Assembly: GCA_947165255.1 (NCBI GenBank)
Contig: CAMUZR010000008.1
Span: 1-64,000, forward strand
DNA from: an uncultured Bacteroidales bacterium
GTDB taxonomy: Bacteria; Bacteroidota; Bacteroidia; Bacteroidales; P3
Length of the DNA: 64,000 nucleotides
Direction of reading: 5' to 3'
In this document: one piece after another, positions 44,800-53,114 of the stretch
How the letters are laid out: each line of letters opens with the position of its first letter
Position numbering within the stretch: position 1 is the first letter of the stretch
Position numbers and translations under genes: made by a program
Notes under the pieces: model-generated
What the model saw: only the letters and a program-made list of their open reading frames with translations
The model's database searches: none
What the model was told of the DNA's origin: nothing

Positions 44800-45972
44800 A
44801 TGACTACTACAAAACTTTTCCCTACCCTTATAGCACTCTTACTTACCTGCGGACTCTCGGCCTGCGGTCAGAATGTGCCCGACCAGTCAAACGAGGCTCC
44901 CACCACTCCCACTAATGTAAATGTAACCAAGCAATTGCGTGAGGACATAGGCGAAATGTTGCTAGTGGGCTTCCGCGGCACCTCCGTCGACGACAAAAGC
45001 ACCATCGTGCGCGACATACGCGACTACCATGTCGGCAACATTATCCTCTTCGAGTACGACGCCCCCACCGGCACCCGCCACCGCAACATCCAGTCACCCA
45101 GCCAACTCAAGCAGCTCTGCACCGACCTACAGAAGTATGCCGGAGGCAACCTGCTGATAGGTGTGGACCAAGAGGGCGGCAATGTGACCCGCCTACGCAC
45201 CAAAGACGGCTTCCCCGCCACCAAGAGTGCTGAGGCCTCGGCCCAAGCAGGCGACAAGGCAGTAGAGGAAAACGTAAATACCATAGCTACAGAACTAAAC
45301 GAGGCTGGCATCAACCTTAACTTCGCACCCTGCGTAGACGTGAACGTCAACCCCCAATGCCCCGTCATCGGTCGGCTGGGCCGCAGCTTTTCCAGCGACC
45401 CCGACCAAGTAGTACACTTTGCCCGCACCTGGATTACCCTCCAACGCAAGCAGGGCGTCATCTCCTGCCTCAAACACTTTCCCGGCCACGGCAGCGCCAA
45501 AGGCGACACCCACGCCGGTCTGGTCGACGTGACCAACACCTGGCAGGAAGAGGAGCTCCTCCCCTACCGCGAACTGATTGGCAGCGGCGAGGTGGACATG
45601 GTGATGGTAGCCCACGTGGTCAACAAACAATTTGGCGACAACCTCCCCGCCTCCCTCTCACCACTGGTGGTCACCGAAAAACTGCGCAACGAGCTTGGTT
45701 TCAACGGAGTGGTCGTCACCGACGACCTAGCCATGGGCGCCATCGCCAAGCAATACGGCTTCGAAGAGGCACTGAAGATGGCCATACAGGCAGGCTGCGA
45801 CCTCCTCTGCATCAGCAACAACGGATCTAGCTACGACCCCAACATGGTACCTCGCGCCGTCGAAGCCATCCTTCGATTTGTGAAGGACGGCACCCTCAGC
45901 GCCGATGCCATCCACACCTCCGCCCAGCGCATCCGCGCCCTCAAGGCCACGATAAACAAAGAACTGGATTAG
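44800..45972 (+). CDS. Glycoside hydrolase family 3 lipoprotein, NagZ-like beta-N-acetylhexosaminidase
   Basis: 390 aa. Lipoprotein signal ending LSAC (lipidated cysteine at 22). GH3 barrel: IGVDQEGGNVTRL near 124, CVDVN, the NagZ-type KHFPGHGSAKGDTH near 224 carrying the acid/base histidine, and VVTDDLAMGAI near 305 with the nucleophile aspartate. It probably removes GlcNAc from peptidoglycan fragments outside the inner membrane, unlike cytoplasmic NagZ. Follows recR by 33 bases. Confidence 0.9.
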   Translation: MTTTKLFPTLIALLLTCGLSACGQNVPDQSNEAPTTPTNVNVTKQLREDIGEMLLVGFRGTSVDDKSTIVRDIRDYHVGNIILFEYDAPTGTRHRNIQSPSQLKQLCTDLQKYAGGNLLIGVDQEGGNVTRLRTKDGFPATKSAEASAQAGDKAVEENVNTIATELNEAGINLNFAPCVDVNVNPQCPVIGRLGRSFSSDPDQVVHFARTWITLQRKQGVISCLKHFPGHGSAKGDTHAGLVDVTNTWQEEELLPYRELIGSGEVDMVMVAHVVNKQFGDNLPASLSPLVVTEKLRNELGFNGVVVTDDLAMGAIAKQYGFEEALKMAIQAGCDLLCISNNGSSYDPNMVPRAVEAILRFVKDGTLSADAIHTSAQRIRALKATINKELD

Positions 45973-46608
45973 GGACTTGCGCATAGGTGCACCCCTGCCA
46001 GCAAACAGACATATTTCCCCTGTAGTAGTATACTATAACTGACAACAGGTCAATGCAGCCGTTCCAGCAGACTACGGAACGACTCTCTCCCAACCATACC
46101 AGCCGAAACAGTCCACTAATGCTTTCTTGTGCACAAAAGGAAGGAACAGCATCAACAAATTCGTTCACACCCAGCACATTGCACCCATAGTCAATATAGC
46201 CCATCGGGGCTCGACTTTCACCATATCTACCATTTTAATTGTTCCAAGGAAAGTGGCTCCTGTCCATTCTCTATTCCATCCCAACTCTCAACCCTCCGAC
46301 CATGATGGATAACCATCCATCCCTATTCCCAATTCGATTCTTTACGCGGCATCTGCCCTTAAACAACGCCATTACATATAGGAACGTTCTGGGTTAGGCC
46401 TACAATTATTCTATAAAACAGCGAAGAACTATAGAACATCCATAGAACAAGTATAGAGCATCAAGCGAAGGAAGAGCGAACCTTCACCAGCCGACCGGAT
46501 GGCCACAAGCACGACAGAAGATACGGCTGCGGAAGCGGAAGAAAGGGCTGCACCTGCCCTCCCGGGAGGGCATAGATGGCTTTAACCAGTATTGTTGGGG
46601 ATGAGGGG
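45973..46608. other. Non-coding gap with 11-bp phased repeats
   Basis: No credible gene in 636 bases. ATAGAAC at 46431 and 46442 and ATAGAGC at 46453 form three units 11 bases apart. The motif resembles (GAGGAAC) the reverse complement of the array at 11108-11147, which has the same period. Confidence 0.5.
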
Positions 46609-47160
46609 CTAGAAGAAGGCTCCTTTGACGGCAAAAATGAGCAGGAAAAGCATGCCTAAGAGCATCCAGCGGCGGACACGTACCTGTTTCTTGCGACGGC
46701 CCAGCATGATGCCGAGGTAGGCAAAAAGGAAGATGACCACTATGAGGGGGATGCCTACTTTCCACAACTCGTTCTCGACCAACACTCGGAAGCCGAGACC
46801 GAGGCCGACAAAGAGGGAGTTGATTCCAGTAGCGACGCCTAGCAGTAGCACGGTGGGCCAACTGGCGATGTCGTAGGAGGGTTTCTCTTTCTTGCTGAAT
46901 GCCATGAAAAACATACGCCCAGCCACTATCACAAGCATGCCCAGATAGATGAGGTTGTCGTAATCGGGAATGTCGAACCGCAGCAGGTTGCCCACCAGAA
47001 TGCCTGCTAAGAGGAGCAGCGTGTGCTCCAAGGCAATGAGAAAGGATACTCCCAGTCCACGGGTAAGACGGATGGGGTTCTTGACGGCACAGCCACGCAC
47101 GGTGACCATGGTAGGTACTGCCAAGGCAAAGGCTAGAAGGATGTATTCTATGACTGACAT
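46609..47160 (-). CDS. MntP-like (DUF204) membrane protein lacking the manganese-binding aspartates
   Basis: 183 aa with six predicted membrane helices. Alignment by eye with E. coli MntP is continuous (LLAFALAV..., IALEHTLLLLAGILVG, LGMLVIVAGRMFFMAF, ATGINSLFVGLGL). The family aspartates are missing: the helix 1 D16 position is P16, and the helix 4 aspartate position (TSLDAM in MntP) is N114; E45 is kept. Metal export is therefore doubtful; another substrate or a lost function is possible. Third gene of the TPR-rsmA run. Confidence 0.7.
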   Translation of the reverse strand: MSVIEYILLAFALAVPTMVTVRGCAVKNPIRLTRGLGVSFLIALEHTLLLLAGILVGNLLRFDIPDYDNLIYLGMLVIVAGRMFFMAFSKKEKPSYDIASWPTVLLLGVATGINSLFVGLGLGFRVLVENELWKVGIPLIVVIFLFAYLGIMLGRRKKQVRVRRWMLLGMLFLLIFAVKGAFF

Positions 47161-47173
47161 GGGGTTGGGGGAA

Positions 47174-47947
47174 TTACTGATTTGTTGGGATTTCTTTCAC
47201 CGAATTGGTGATTGTGACAAAGTCGGCCACGGTGAGTTGTTCGGCCCGTTGGGACAGGAGGCCGTCGGGTACGGCAGAGATGTCCATATTGAGCTGTTTA
47301 AGGGCATTGCGGAGGGTTTTGCGCCGCTGGTTAAAGCCTATCTTTACCACCTTGGCGAACAGGGCCTCGTCGCAGGGGAGTGCGGACACATGGTTGCGCT
47401 GCAAGCGGATAACGGCCGACTTGACTTTTGGGGGCGGATTGAAGACATGCTCGTGGACGGTGAAGAGGTATTCGATATCGTAGAATGCCGAGAGCAACAC
47501 GCTGAGGATGCCGTAAGTCTTGCTGCCCGGCTTGGCAGCGACACGCTCGGCCACCTCCTTTTGGAACATGCCTACCACTTCGGGAATGCTGTTGCGGTTC
47601 TCGTAAACCTTAAAAAGTATTTGTGAGGAGATATTATAGGGAAAGTTGCCTATGACGGCGAAAGGCTCAGAGAATAGTTCACGAAGGTCCAGCTTGAGGA
47701 AATCGCCCTCGATAACGTGGAGCGAGGGATAGTGGTCGTGGAGGTAAGCGACCGACTCGGTGTCGATTTCGATGGCATGGAAGTCTAGTGCGGGGTTGGC
47801 CTGAAGATATTTGGTGAGCACACCCATTCCGGGGCCAATTTCCAACACGTGGGGGGTGGAGCCGGTGAGGCTTTCGGCAATTTGTTGGGCGATATGCTCG
47901 TCCTTGAGAAAATGCTGTCCTAGGTATTTCTTTGCGCGTACTTCCAT
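47174..47947 (-). CDS. rsmA: 16S rRNA dimethyladenosine transferase
   Basis: 257 aa (KsgA). Dimethylates two adenines in the 3' hairpin of 16S rRNA. Seen: KKYLGQHFLKDEHIAQQIAE at the start, motif I LEIGPGMGVLT, IEGDFLKLD, and the catalytic NFPYNISSQI (NLPY-type). Begins 4 bases after the TPR gene. Confidence 0.96.
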   Translation of the reverse strand: MEVRAKKYLGQHFLKDEHIAQQIAESLTGSTPHVLEIGPGMGVLTKYLQANPALDFHAIEIDTESVAYLHDHYPSLHVIEGDFLKLDLRELFSEPFAVIGNFPYNISSQILFKVYENRNSIPEVVGMFQKEVAERVAAKPGSKTYGILSVLLSAFYDIEYLFTVHEHVFNPPPKVKSAVIRLQRNHVSALPCDEALFAKVVKIGFNQRRKTLRNALKQLNMDISAVPDGLLSQRAEQLTVADFVTITNSVKEIPTNQ

Positions 47948-47951
47948 AGGC

Positions 47952-49790
47952 TTAAAGATTGGTGGGCGTAAAGGCCTTCAATTCGTTGTATTTCTTACGT
48001 GCCTGGTCGACATAGAGACTGGTGGGATAGTCCAAAAGGATTTTCTCGTAGCATTCGCGAGCCTTGGCAGGATTGTTCAGCCGATCTTCGTTGAGCTGGG
48101 CCTGCAATAGAAGGGCATCGTCGGCCAGAATGTCGTTGCCATAGAGCGTCACAAGTTGCCCCAAGAGGGAGTCGGCCTCGGCATACCGCTCCTGCCGTAT
48201 GCGGATTTTGGCTTTCTGCAGCAGCACTTCGTCGAATAGTGGGTGAGAGAGTGCGCCAGTGGCAATGGACTCAAAGGCATCCCACGCCGAGTCAAGTTGG
48301 TTGCGGTAGAGCAGAAGGTCGGCATCGGCATAGCGTTCCAGCATGTCGAAAGTGCTGTCTTCCTCCATATTGTCGCTAATGAGCAGCGAAAGTTCCATGG
48401 CGTCGTTGGCGATAAGCTTGCTAGTAGAGGCCCGCAGCACGTCCAGCTGGGTCTTTGCCCAGAGGAAGTCGTGATTGTAATAGGAGAGTTTGGCATTTTT
48501 GAACTTGGCTAAGGACCCTATTACCTCATTTTTGTTGGCTTTCTCCACCTGCATATACAGCAGGGAGGCATCCCACACTTCACCGGCGAAAAGCAGTAGG
48601 TCGCCGAGGGCTAGTTTGGTCTCGTCGCGCTGCTGAGGAGAAAGACGGGGAAGGTCTAAAATATCGTAAAGCATGTCGGCTGCCCGTTGGAGGCTGTCGG
48701 CATAATAGGCCATGAGGTCGGAATAGTTGCGCATGAGGGACACGGTATGCTCGTTCTTGCCCAGTTCGGCAAATGCGACTTCGTAGTCGTGTAGCAGCGC
48801 CCATAGTTTCTTGTTCTCGATGGGGAAATTGCGATTGATGCGGGCAAATTGGACGTTCAGCTCCCCTACCCTACTATCGAAATAGAAAGGCCCATCTGTG
48901 CCTTTCTTGGCCACGGTGGCATAGCACTCCAGCGCCACGTCGTAGGCCTGATTGCTTTGAGCAATGTCGGCCACGCGCATGAGGGTTTCGCCTTCCTGTT
49001 GGGGAAATCTGGCATCGACTGCCTTTGCCTGCACCATGGCAAATTGGAAGTCTTTCTGTTGCAGGGAGTACCAAATCATCATTTCCAGATAATGCTGGTT
49101 TTCGGGGTGCTGCTGGACACGCTGCACTAAGGCACTGCGAAGCCCCTCGGACACTTTGGGGTTGGAGGTCTCGTTGAGTACTCGCTGCAGCGCAATCTGG
49201 ATCTGATTCATCATGCGGGGCTGCTTGTCAAGAAGGTCGAAATACTCCTGCATCATTGCCTCATAGTTGCCCGAACGCTCATAGAGGGTGGCCAATTCAC
49301 TCACGTAGGCTAATTCATTTTTCATCTTTTTTCGGGCTGAAAGATAGACCATGATGGCATATTCGGTGTGGTTGGCGGTCTCAAAGGCTTGACAGAGGTC
49401 GGCAATTTGTTTGGAGTCGTAACCTATTTTGTCCACGGCCGAATCATAGCTTTTCAGGGCTTTCTTGCGCTCGCCACGGCGTTCCTGCACTTGTCCTAGG
49501 TCGACATAGAGGTCCAATTCTTTGGGGAATTGTCTCAGACGGCGTTCGGTCAGCCGTTCGGCATCTTTCCACTGTTCCAATTCAAGATAGGAACGGAATA
49601 GCATCTGATAGTAGAACTTATTGGGCGAACGATTGTACATCTGCTCGTAGAGCTCTGCCGCCTGTGCAAAATCGCCGTTGGAGTAGTAGTGCGAAGCCAA
49701 CTGCTCCTGTGTTTGCTGGGCTCGGCTGGTGGCCGTCCAAAACAATAGGAACAGCAAAAGTCCCATTCGTGCTATTCGTGGCATTCTCAT
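47952..49790 (-). CDS. Tetratricopeptide repeat protein, exported
   Basis: 612 aa with signal peptide (ending TATSRAQ). TPR motifs begin near 30 (ASHYYSNGDFAQAAELYEQMYNRSPN, YVDLGQVQERRGERKKALKSYDSAV) and recur to the end (ARECYEKILLDYPTSLYVDQARKKYNEL), with a less repetitive middle. Likely a periplasmic scaffold. Its ATG is 5 bases after the terminator of the tRNA operon, leaving no room for a normal promoter. Confidence 0.85.
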   Translation of the reverse strand: MRMPRIARMGLLLFLLFWTATSRAQQTQEQLASHYYSNGDFAQAAELYEQMYNRSPNKFYYQMLFRSYLELEQWKDAERLTERRLRQFPKELDLYVDLGQVQERRGERKKALKSYDSAVDKIGYDSKQIADLCQAFETANHTEYAIMVYLSARKKMKNELAYVSELATLYERSGNYEAMMQEYFDLLDKQPRMMNQIQIALQRVLNETSNPKVSEGLRSALVQRVQQHPENQHYLEMMIWYSLQQKDFQFAMVQAKAVDARFPQQEGETLMRVADIAQSNQAYDVALECYATVAKKGTDGPFYFDSRVGELNVQFARINRNFPIENKKLWALLHDYEVAFAELGKNEHTVSLMRNYSDLMAYYADSLQRAADMLYDILDLPRLSPQQRDETKLALGDLLLFAGEVWDASLLYMQVEKANKNEVIGSLAKFKNAKLSYYNHDFLWAKTQLDVLRASTSKLIANDAMELSLLISDNMEEDSTFDMLERYADADLLLYRNQLDSAWDAFESIATGALSHPLFDEVLLQKAKIRIRQERYAEADSLLGQLVTLYGNDILADDALLLQAQLNEDRLNNPAKARECYEKILLDYPTSLYVDQARKKYNELKAFTPTNL

Positions 49791-49795
49791 GATAC

Positions 49796-49825
49796 AAAAA
49801 AACCGGAAGAAAAGCGCTCCCGGTT
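49796..49825 (-). terminator. Terminator of the tRNA-Lys operon
   Basis: On the minus strand AACCGGGAG pairs with CTTCCGGTT (one G-T pair) and is followed directly by TTTTTG. It ends 5 bases before the TPR start codon. Confidence 0.75.
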
Positions 49826-49833
49826 CAATTTCG

Positions 49834-49906
49834 TGACTAAGCTGGGGCTCGAACCCAGGACCCCATCCTTAAAAGGGATGTGCTCTACCTGCTGAGCTAC
49901 TTAGTC
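49834..49906 (-). tRNA. tRNA-Lys (TTT), copy 2
   Basis: 73 nt. Acceptor GACTAAG/CTTAGTC, D arm AGCTCAGCAGGTAGAGC, anticodon stem CATCC/GGATG with loop CTTTTAA, T arm with GGTTCGAGCC. CCA is not encoded. Identical to the copy 16 bases upstream. Confidence 0.97.
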
Positions 49907-49922
49907 TCCCATATTATCTCTG

Positions 49923-49995
49923 TGACTAAGCTGGGGCTCGAACCCAGGACCCCATCCTTAAAAGGGATGTGCTCTACCTGCTGAGCTACTTAGTC
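49923..49995 (-). tRNA. tRNA-Lys (TTT), copy 1
   Basis: 73 nt, identical in sequence to the downstream copy; first of the tandem pair, about 14 bases after the predicted transcription start. Confidence 0.97.
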
Positions 49996-50014
49996 ATCCT
50001 CAAATTTGAGTTTG

Positions 50015-50045
50015 CAAAAGTACAACTTTTTTCTCTTTTAGCAAA
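50015..50045 (-). promoter_or_regulatory. Promoter of the tRNA-Lys pair
   Basis: On the minus strand TTTG (50045-50042), 19 bases, TACTTTTG (50022-50015): both Bacteroidota boxes. Confidence 0.75.
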
Positions 50046-50135
50046 AAGTTTTTCCGTTTTTATTTTTAACATTTTACATAATCCGTTGTTTTTCAACAAA
50101 TAAAAATAGATATTGAAATCATTTTTCCGAAATAA

Positions 50136-50167
50136 TTTGCCTAATTGAGAAATAAATTGTACCTTTG
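50136..50167 (+). promoter_or_regulatory. Promoter of the 50232 gene and wbqC-like gene
   Basis: TTTG (50136-50139), 20 bases, TACCTTTG (50160-50167). Confidence 0.75.
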
Positions 50168-50231
50168 TTTCCTCAAAAAAAAACAAAAATTGGGGTGATT
50201 GATGACACCCCTGACAACTAAAATTAATGAC

Positions 50232-50642
50232 ATGAACAAGGAAATACATATCAAAAAAGGATACGGAGATGTCCGTTTCGACATGCCCGTCGAGGAGGTG
50301 GTTGCCCTGCTTGGCCAGGCCGATGAAGTGGAAGCCTTAGAGAATGCTGCCAGCGAGACTACCACCGTGCTTCGCTACGGCGATGGACTCACGCTTTTCT
50401 TTGAGGGAGACAATCCCATGCTTTCTTGCATCGACATTACCGACGAGGATACCAAGCTCTTCGGAAAGGAGATTTTCGACCTAGGCGAGAAGGAGATTGT
50501 CGCCCTCATGGTTGAAAATAAGTTTTTCGAGCAGGATGTGGATGACGAAGATTGGGGCGAACGAAGGGTTTCGTTTAACGAGGGAAATATCGATTTCTAT
50601 CTCGAAGACGATGAACTGATGTCTATTAGCATAGGAAAATAG
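50232..50642 (+). CDS. Small acidic protein of unknown function
   Basis: 136 aa from MNKEIHIKKGYG, chosen over a start at 50199 that would give an atypical N-terminal extension. Acidic, with beta-strand pattern (DVRFDMPVEEVVALLGQADEVE, LRYGDGLTLFFEGD, LSCIDITDEDTKLFGKEIFDLGEKEIVALM, RRVSFNEGNIDFYLEDDELMSISIGK), recalling small SMI1/PepSY-like folds that link two half-repeats. No family assigned. Its TAG overlaps the GTG start of the wbqC-like gene. Confidence 0.75.
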   Translation: MNKEIHIKKGYGDVRFDMPVEEVVALLGQADEVEALENAASETTTVLRYGDGLTLFFEGDNPMLSCIDITDEDTKLFGKEIFDLGEKEIVALMVENKFFEQDVDDEDWGERRVSFNEGNIDFYLEDDELMSISIGK

Positions 50643-51280
50643 TGCTCTCTGTACCCGCTTTATTCCCCACGGCTTATCTTCCCTCGGTCTATTATATGGC
50701 CTGCTTGATGCGCTACGACAACATTGCCATTGAGACGAAAGAGACTTTCCCCAAGCAGACCTGCCGTAACCGTGCCGTCATTGCCACGGGCAACGGTCTG
50801 CAGGTGTTGACCGTACCAGTGGTTCGCATAAACGGTAATCACACTCGCACAGAAGAGATTGGCATAAGCTATCAGGAGCCTTGGCATATCCACCACTGGC
50901 GAGCCATCGCGTCTGCCTATAGCGCAGCACCCTTTTTCCTCTATTACCGCGACGGCCTTGAAAAGATTCTCTTGCAACCCTGGCAGCGACTTGCTGACCT
51001 GAACGATGCCCTACTACGATACCTTTTAATAAAACTGAAAATCAAGTGTTCTGTTTGCTTCACCGAAGACTATTCACCAGCTGAAACACTCGGTGACAGC
51101 ACTATAGACTACCGCAACAATCTCTGTTCCAAACACTTTCAGCCGGAGATCCCGTTGCACCCCTATAGCCAAGTGTTTGATATGCGATATGGTTTTCAGC
51201 CTAACCTCACCACCCTCGACCTACTTTTTAACCTCGGTCCTGAATCTAAAGAGTATCTGAGATGTGTACTCTGCGACTAG
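50642..51280 (+). CDS. WbqC-family protein
   Basis: 212 aa starting at GTG 50642, one base overlapping the previous stop. LFPTAYLPSVYYMACLM, ETFPKQTCRNRAVIATGNGLQVLTVPV and YQEPWHIHHWRAIASAYSAAPFFLYY form the WbqC signature. Family members lie near surface polysaccharide and lipid genes and have been linked to acyl or amino transfer; the reaction here is unknown. Ends in a 16-bp palindrome. Confidence 0.88.
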   Translation: MLSVPALFPTAYLPSVYYMACLMRYDNIAIETKETFPKQTCRNRAVIATGNGLQVLTVPVVRINGNHTRTEEIGISYQEPWHIHHWRAIASAYSAAPFFLYYRDGLEKILLQPWQRLADLNDALLRYLLIKLKIKCSVCFTEDYSPAETLGDSTIDYRNNLCSKHFQPEIPLHPYSQVFDMRYGFQPNLTTLDLLFNLGPESKEYLRCVLCD

Positions 51281-51286
51281 TCGCAG
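51271..51286. promoter_or_regulatory. 16-bp perfect palindrome over the wbqC stop codon
   Basis: CTGCGACTAGTCGCAG; the TAG stop is at its centre. No T run follows, so it may be a terminator core, an RNA stabiliser or a protein site. Confidence 0.4.
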
Positions 51287-51335
51287 GAGAAAGCACAATA
51301 CTTTATTCTATATAAATCGTCGTGCTTTGCATTGG

Positions 51336-51659
51336 CTATGGTGGATAATATTGTTTCGTACCCACTATACTGACTATAAGTACGATAATTCTGGCTACTG
51401 AGCCGGATAGTATGACGATTACGGTCGATACCATAATGCCCACGCACCTGCTTTTTAAGGAGACAGCCTTTCCGCCATGGCGATGGTAGCTGCGATTATT
51501 TTTTCCTAGCTATGAATCCAATAGCCATTGCTGCAACCGAGGCGAAAAGCGATAAAATAGCCAAGAAGACAACAAGAGAAACGGAATAGTGAGCAAACCT
51601 GGCACAACTACACCAAAGGCGCCCAAAGCCACACAAATGAGGCTTGAGACGATACACAA
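51336..51659 (-). pseudogene. DUF454 (YbaN-like) membrane protein pseudogene with one in-frame stop
   Basis: Read on the minus strand from a TTG at 51659 the frame gives CIVSSLICVALGAFGVVVPG, then LLTIPFLLLSSWLFYRFSPR and LQQWLLDS, a clear DUF454 pattern, then a TAG, then LGKNNRSYHRHGGKAVSLKS and RCVGIMVSTVIVI in the same frame to a stop at 51336-51338. Length (107 codons) fits the family. A single point change has probably broken it. The rest of 51281-51939 holds only a promoter. Confidence 0.72.
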
Positions 51660-51875
51660 TTATCTTTGCACTCCTTATAAATTGGTGTGAGTTCTATGTA
51701 TTACACTTTCGAGTTCAGCTGGGCTAACTAGTCTATGCTTTCATACCCTGAGATTTCAATGAGAGGAACGCCCTTTCTCTTAAATACATCTATCCTAATA
51801 ACTAGAATTTTTCACAACATATTGTATTACAATTATTCCATATTGAACGTGAGGCAGTCGGATTTCGAATTATTA

Positions 51876-51907
51876 TTTGAGCAATTTCAAAAGAATTATT
51901 ATCTTTG
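51876..51907 (+). promoter_or_regulatory. Promoter of the nucleotidyltransferase gene
   Basis: TTTG (51876-51879), 20 bases, TATCTTTG (51900-51907), 32 bases before the ATG. Confidence 0.75.
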
Positions 51908-51939
51908 CACACAATATAATAGCGTAAGCGAACTTCAAA

Positions 51940-52716
51940 ATGGAAAAAGAAAAAGTAATACTACAACACCTAAGAGACGTGGAACAAGCCCATTGTGTGA
52001 AAGTGCTACTGGCTGTAGAATCGGGCAGCCGAGCATGGGGATTCGAGTCTCAAAACAGCGACTGGGACGTGCGTTTTGTGTACGTCAACAAACCTCAATG
52101 GTATATAAGTATAGAACGAAAACGAGACGTCATAGAGTATATGTATAAGGATAACATCGATTTGGTCGGCTGGGATCTGAAGAAGGCCTTATCACTACTC
52201 AAAGCGAGCAATCCATCTTTACTCGAATGGTTCCATTCTCCTATTATATACGAGAAAAATTATGATTTTATGCAATCTATGGATGGCATTGTCGACAAGT
52301 TTTTCGATCCAACAAAAATGATGCACCACTACTACCGCATTTACCATACACATGATGCAAGATACTTAAAGCAAGAGAAATGCCGACTTAAGGTATTTTT
52401 TTACTACCTCCGAGGTATTCTCGGCTGCCGATGGATTGAGCAGCATCAGACTCTTCCGCCTGTACTTTTTACTGAATTGGTAGAAGCCACCATTCAAGAA
52501 GAAGAAATCCGAAGAAAAATAAACGAATTGGTCAAGTTAAAGAAATGTGGGGTAGAAATGGGCATAAGATCTATTGATAAGGAATTACTAGACTATGCTC
52601 AGTACCTGGCAGATTATTACACTGGACGAATTGAAGTATTTCGACCTGACGCAAAACCCATATCGACCACTACCCTAGACTCAATATTATATCAAATGGT
52701 CATGAAAAACAAATAG
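51940..52716 (+). CDS. RlaP-like nucleotidyltransferase domain protein
   Basis: 258 aa. The polymerase-beta-type active site appears as ESGSRAWGFESQNSDWDVRFVYV (GS then DxD, residues 27-49). The rest (YMYKDNIDLVGWDLKKALSLLKASNPSLLEWFHSPIIY, YYRIYHTHDARYL) is the COG3541/RlaP pattern. Relatives sit with RNA ligases; none is near here. Substrate unknown. AT-richer than neighbours. Confidence 0.83.
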   Translation: MEKEKVILQHLRDVEQAHCVKVLLAVESGSRAWGFESQNSDWDVRFVYVNKPQWYISIERKRDVIEYMYKDNIDLVGWDLKKALSLLKASNPSLLEWFHSPIIYEKNYDFMQSMDGIVDKFFDPTKMMHHYYRIYHTHDARYLKQEKCRLKVFFYYLRGILGCRWIEQHQTLPPVLFTELVEATIQEEEIRRKINELVKLKKCGVEMGIRSIDKELLDYAQYLADYYTGRIEVFRPDAKPISTTTLDSILYQMVMKNK

Positions 52717-53114
52717 CCCAAACTCACAGGCCAACCCTTCTGTAAATATCATGCTATAAAGAGCTAAACAGTATAGTTGAGAATAATGGTGGTAGATTAA
52801 ACCGAAAAACACATTAAACATCATAGAACATGAGATTTACAACAAAAAGTAGCATGGCGATACAACGTGGAAATAATACTTATTAAAAGGAATATGCCTT
52901 ATATACGTGATAGGAGATAAAAAAACAGGGTGTAGAGCTGTTGAATAGGAATCCTGTTGTCAGTGTGATTCATCGCATAAATGACTTACGGAAATAGTTA
53001 CGAATAGAATCATTCAAATATCTCTTATGATGATATTTATATGGTTCGTTTCTCGTGAAACCACCCACCCCTACTCTATTTGTGTGAAGCAGCGTTCGGC
53101 GTTTCATTCACTAG
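52717..53114. other. Intergenic region before mnmG end
   Basis: 398 AT-rich bases with no supported gene; contains the parS-like site at 53048-53061. Confidence 0.4.
53048..53061. promoter_or_regulatory. parS-like site 1
   Basis: GTTTCTCGTGAAAC, one base from the perfect palindrome GTTTCACGTGAAAC, the conserved ParB-binding core. It lies 54 bases beyond the mnmG stop. Confidence 0.45.

Noticed and set aside
51336-51659. TAG as an encoded amino acid in the DUF454 frame
   Set aside because: TAG is used as a normal stop elsewhere in the window (e.g. 51278-51280) and no recoding machinery is seen.
51661-51668. TATCTTTG on the plus strand as a promoter
   Set aside because: No -33 box at proper distance and the next gene has a better promoter at 51876-51907.
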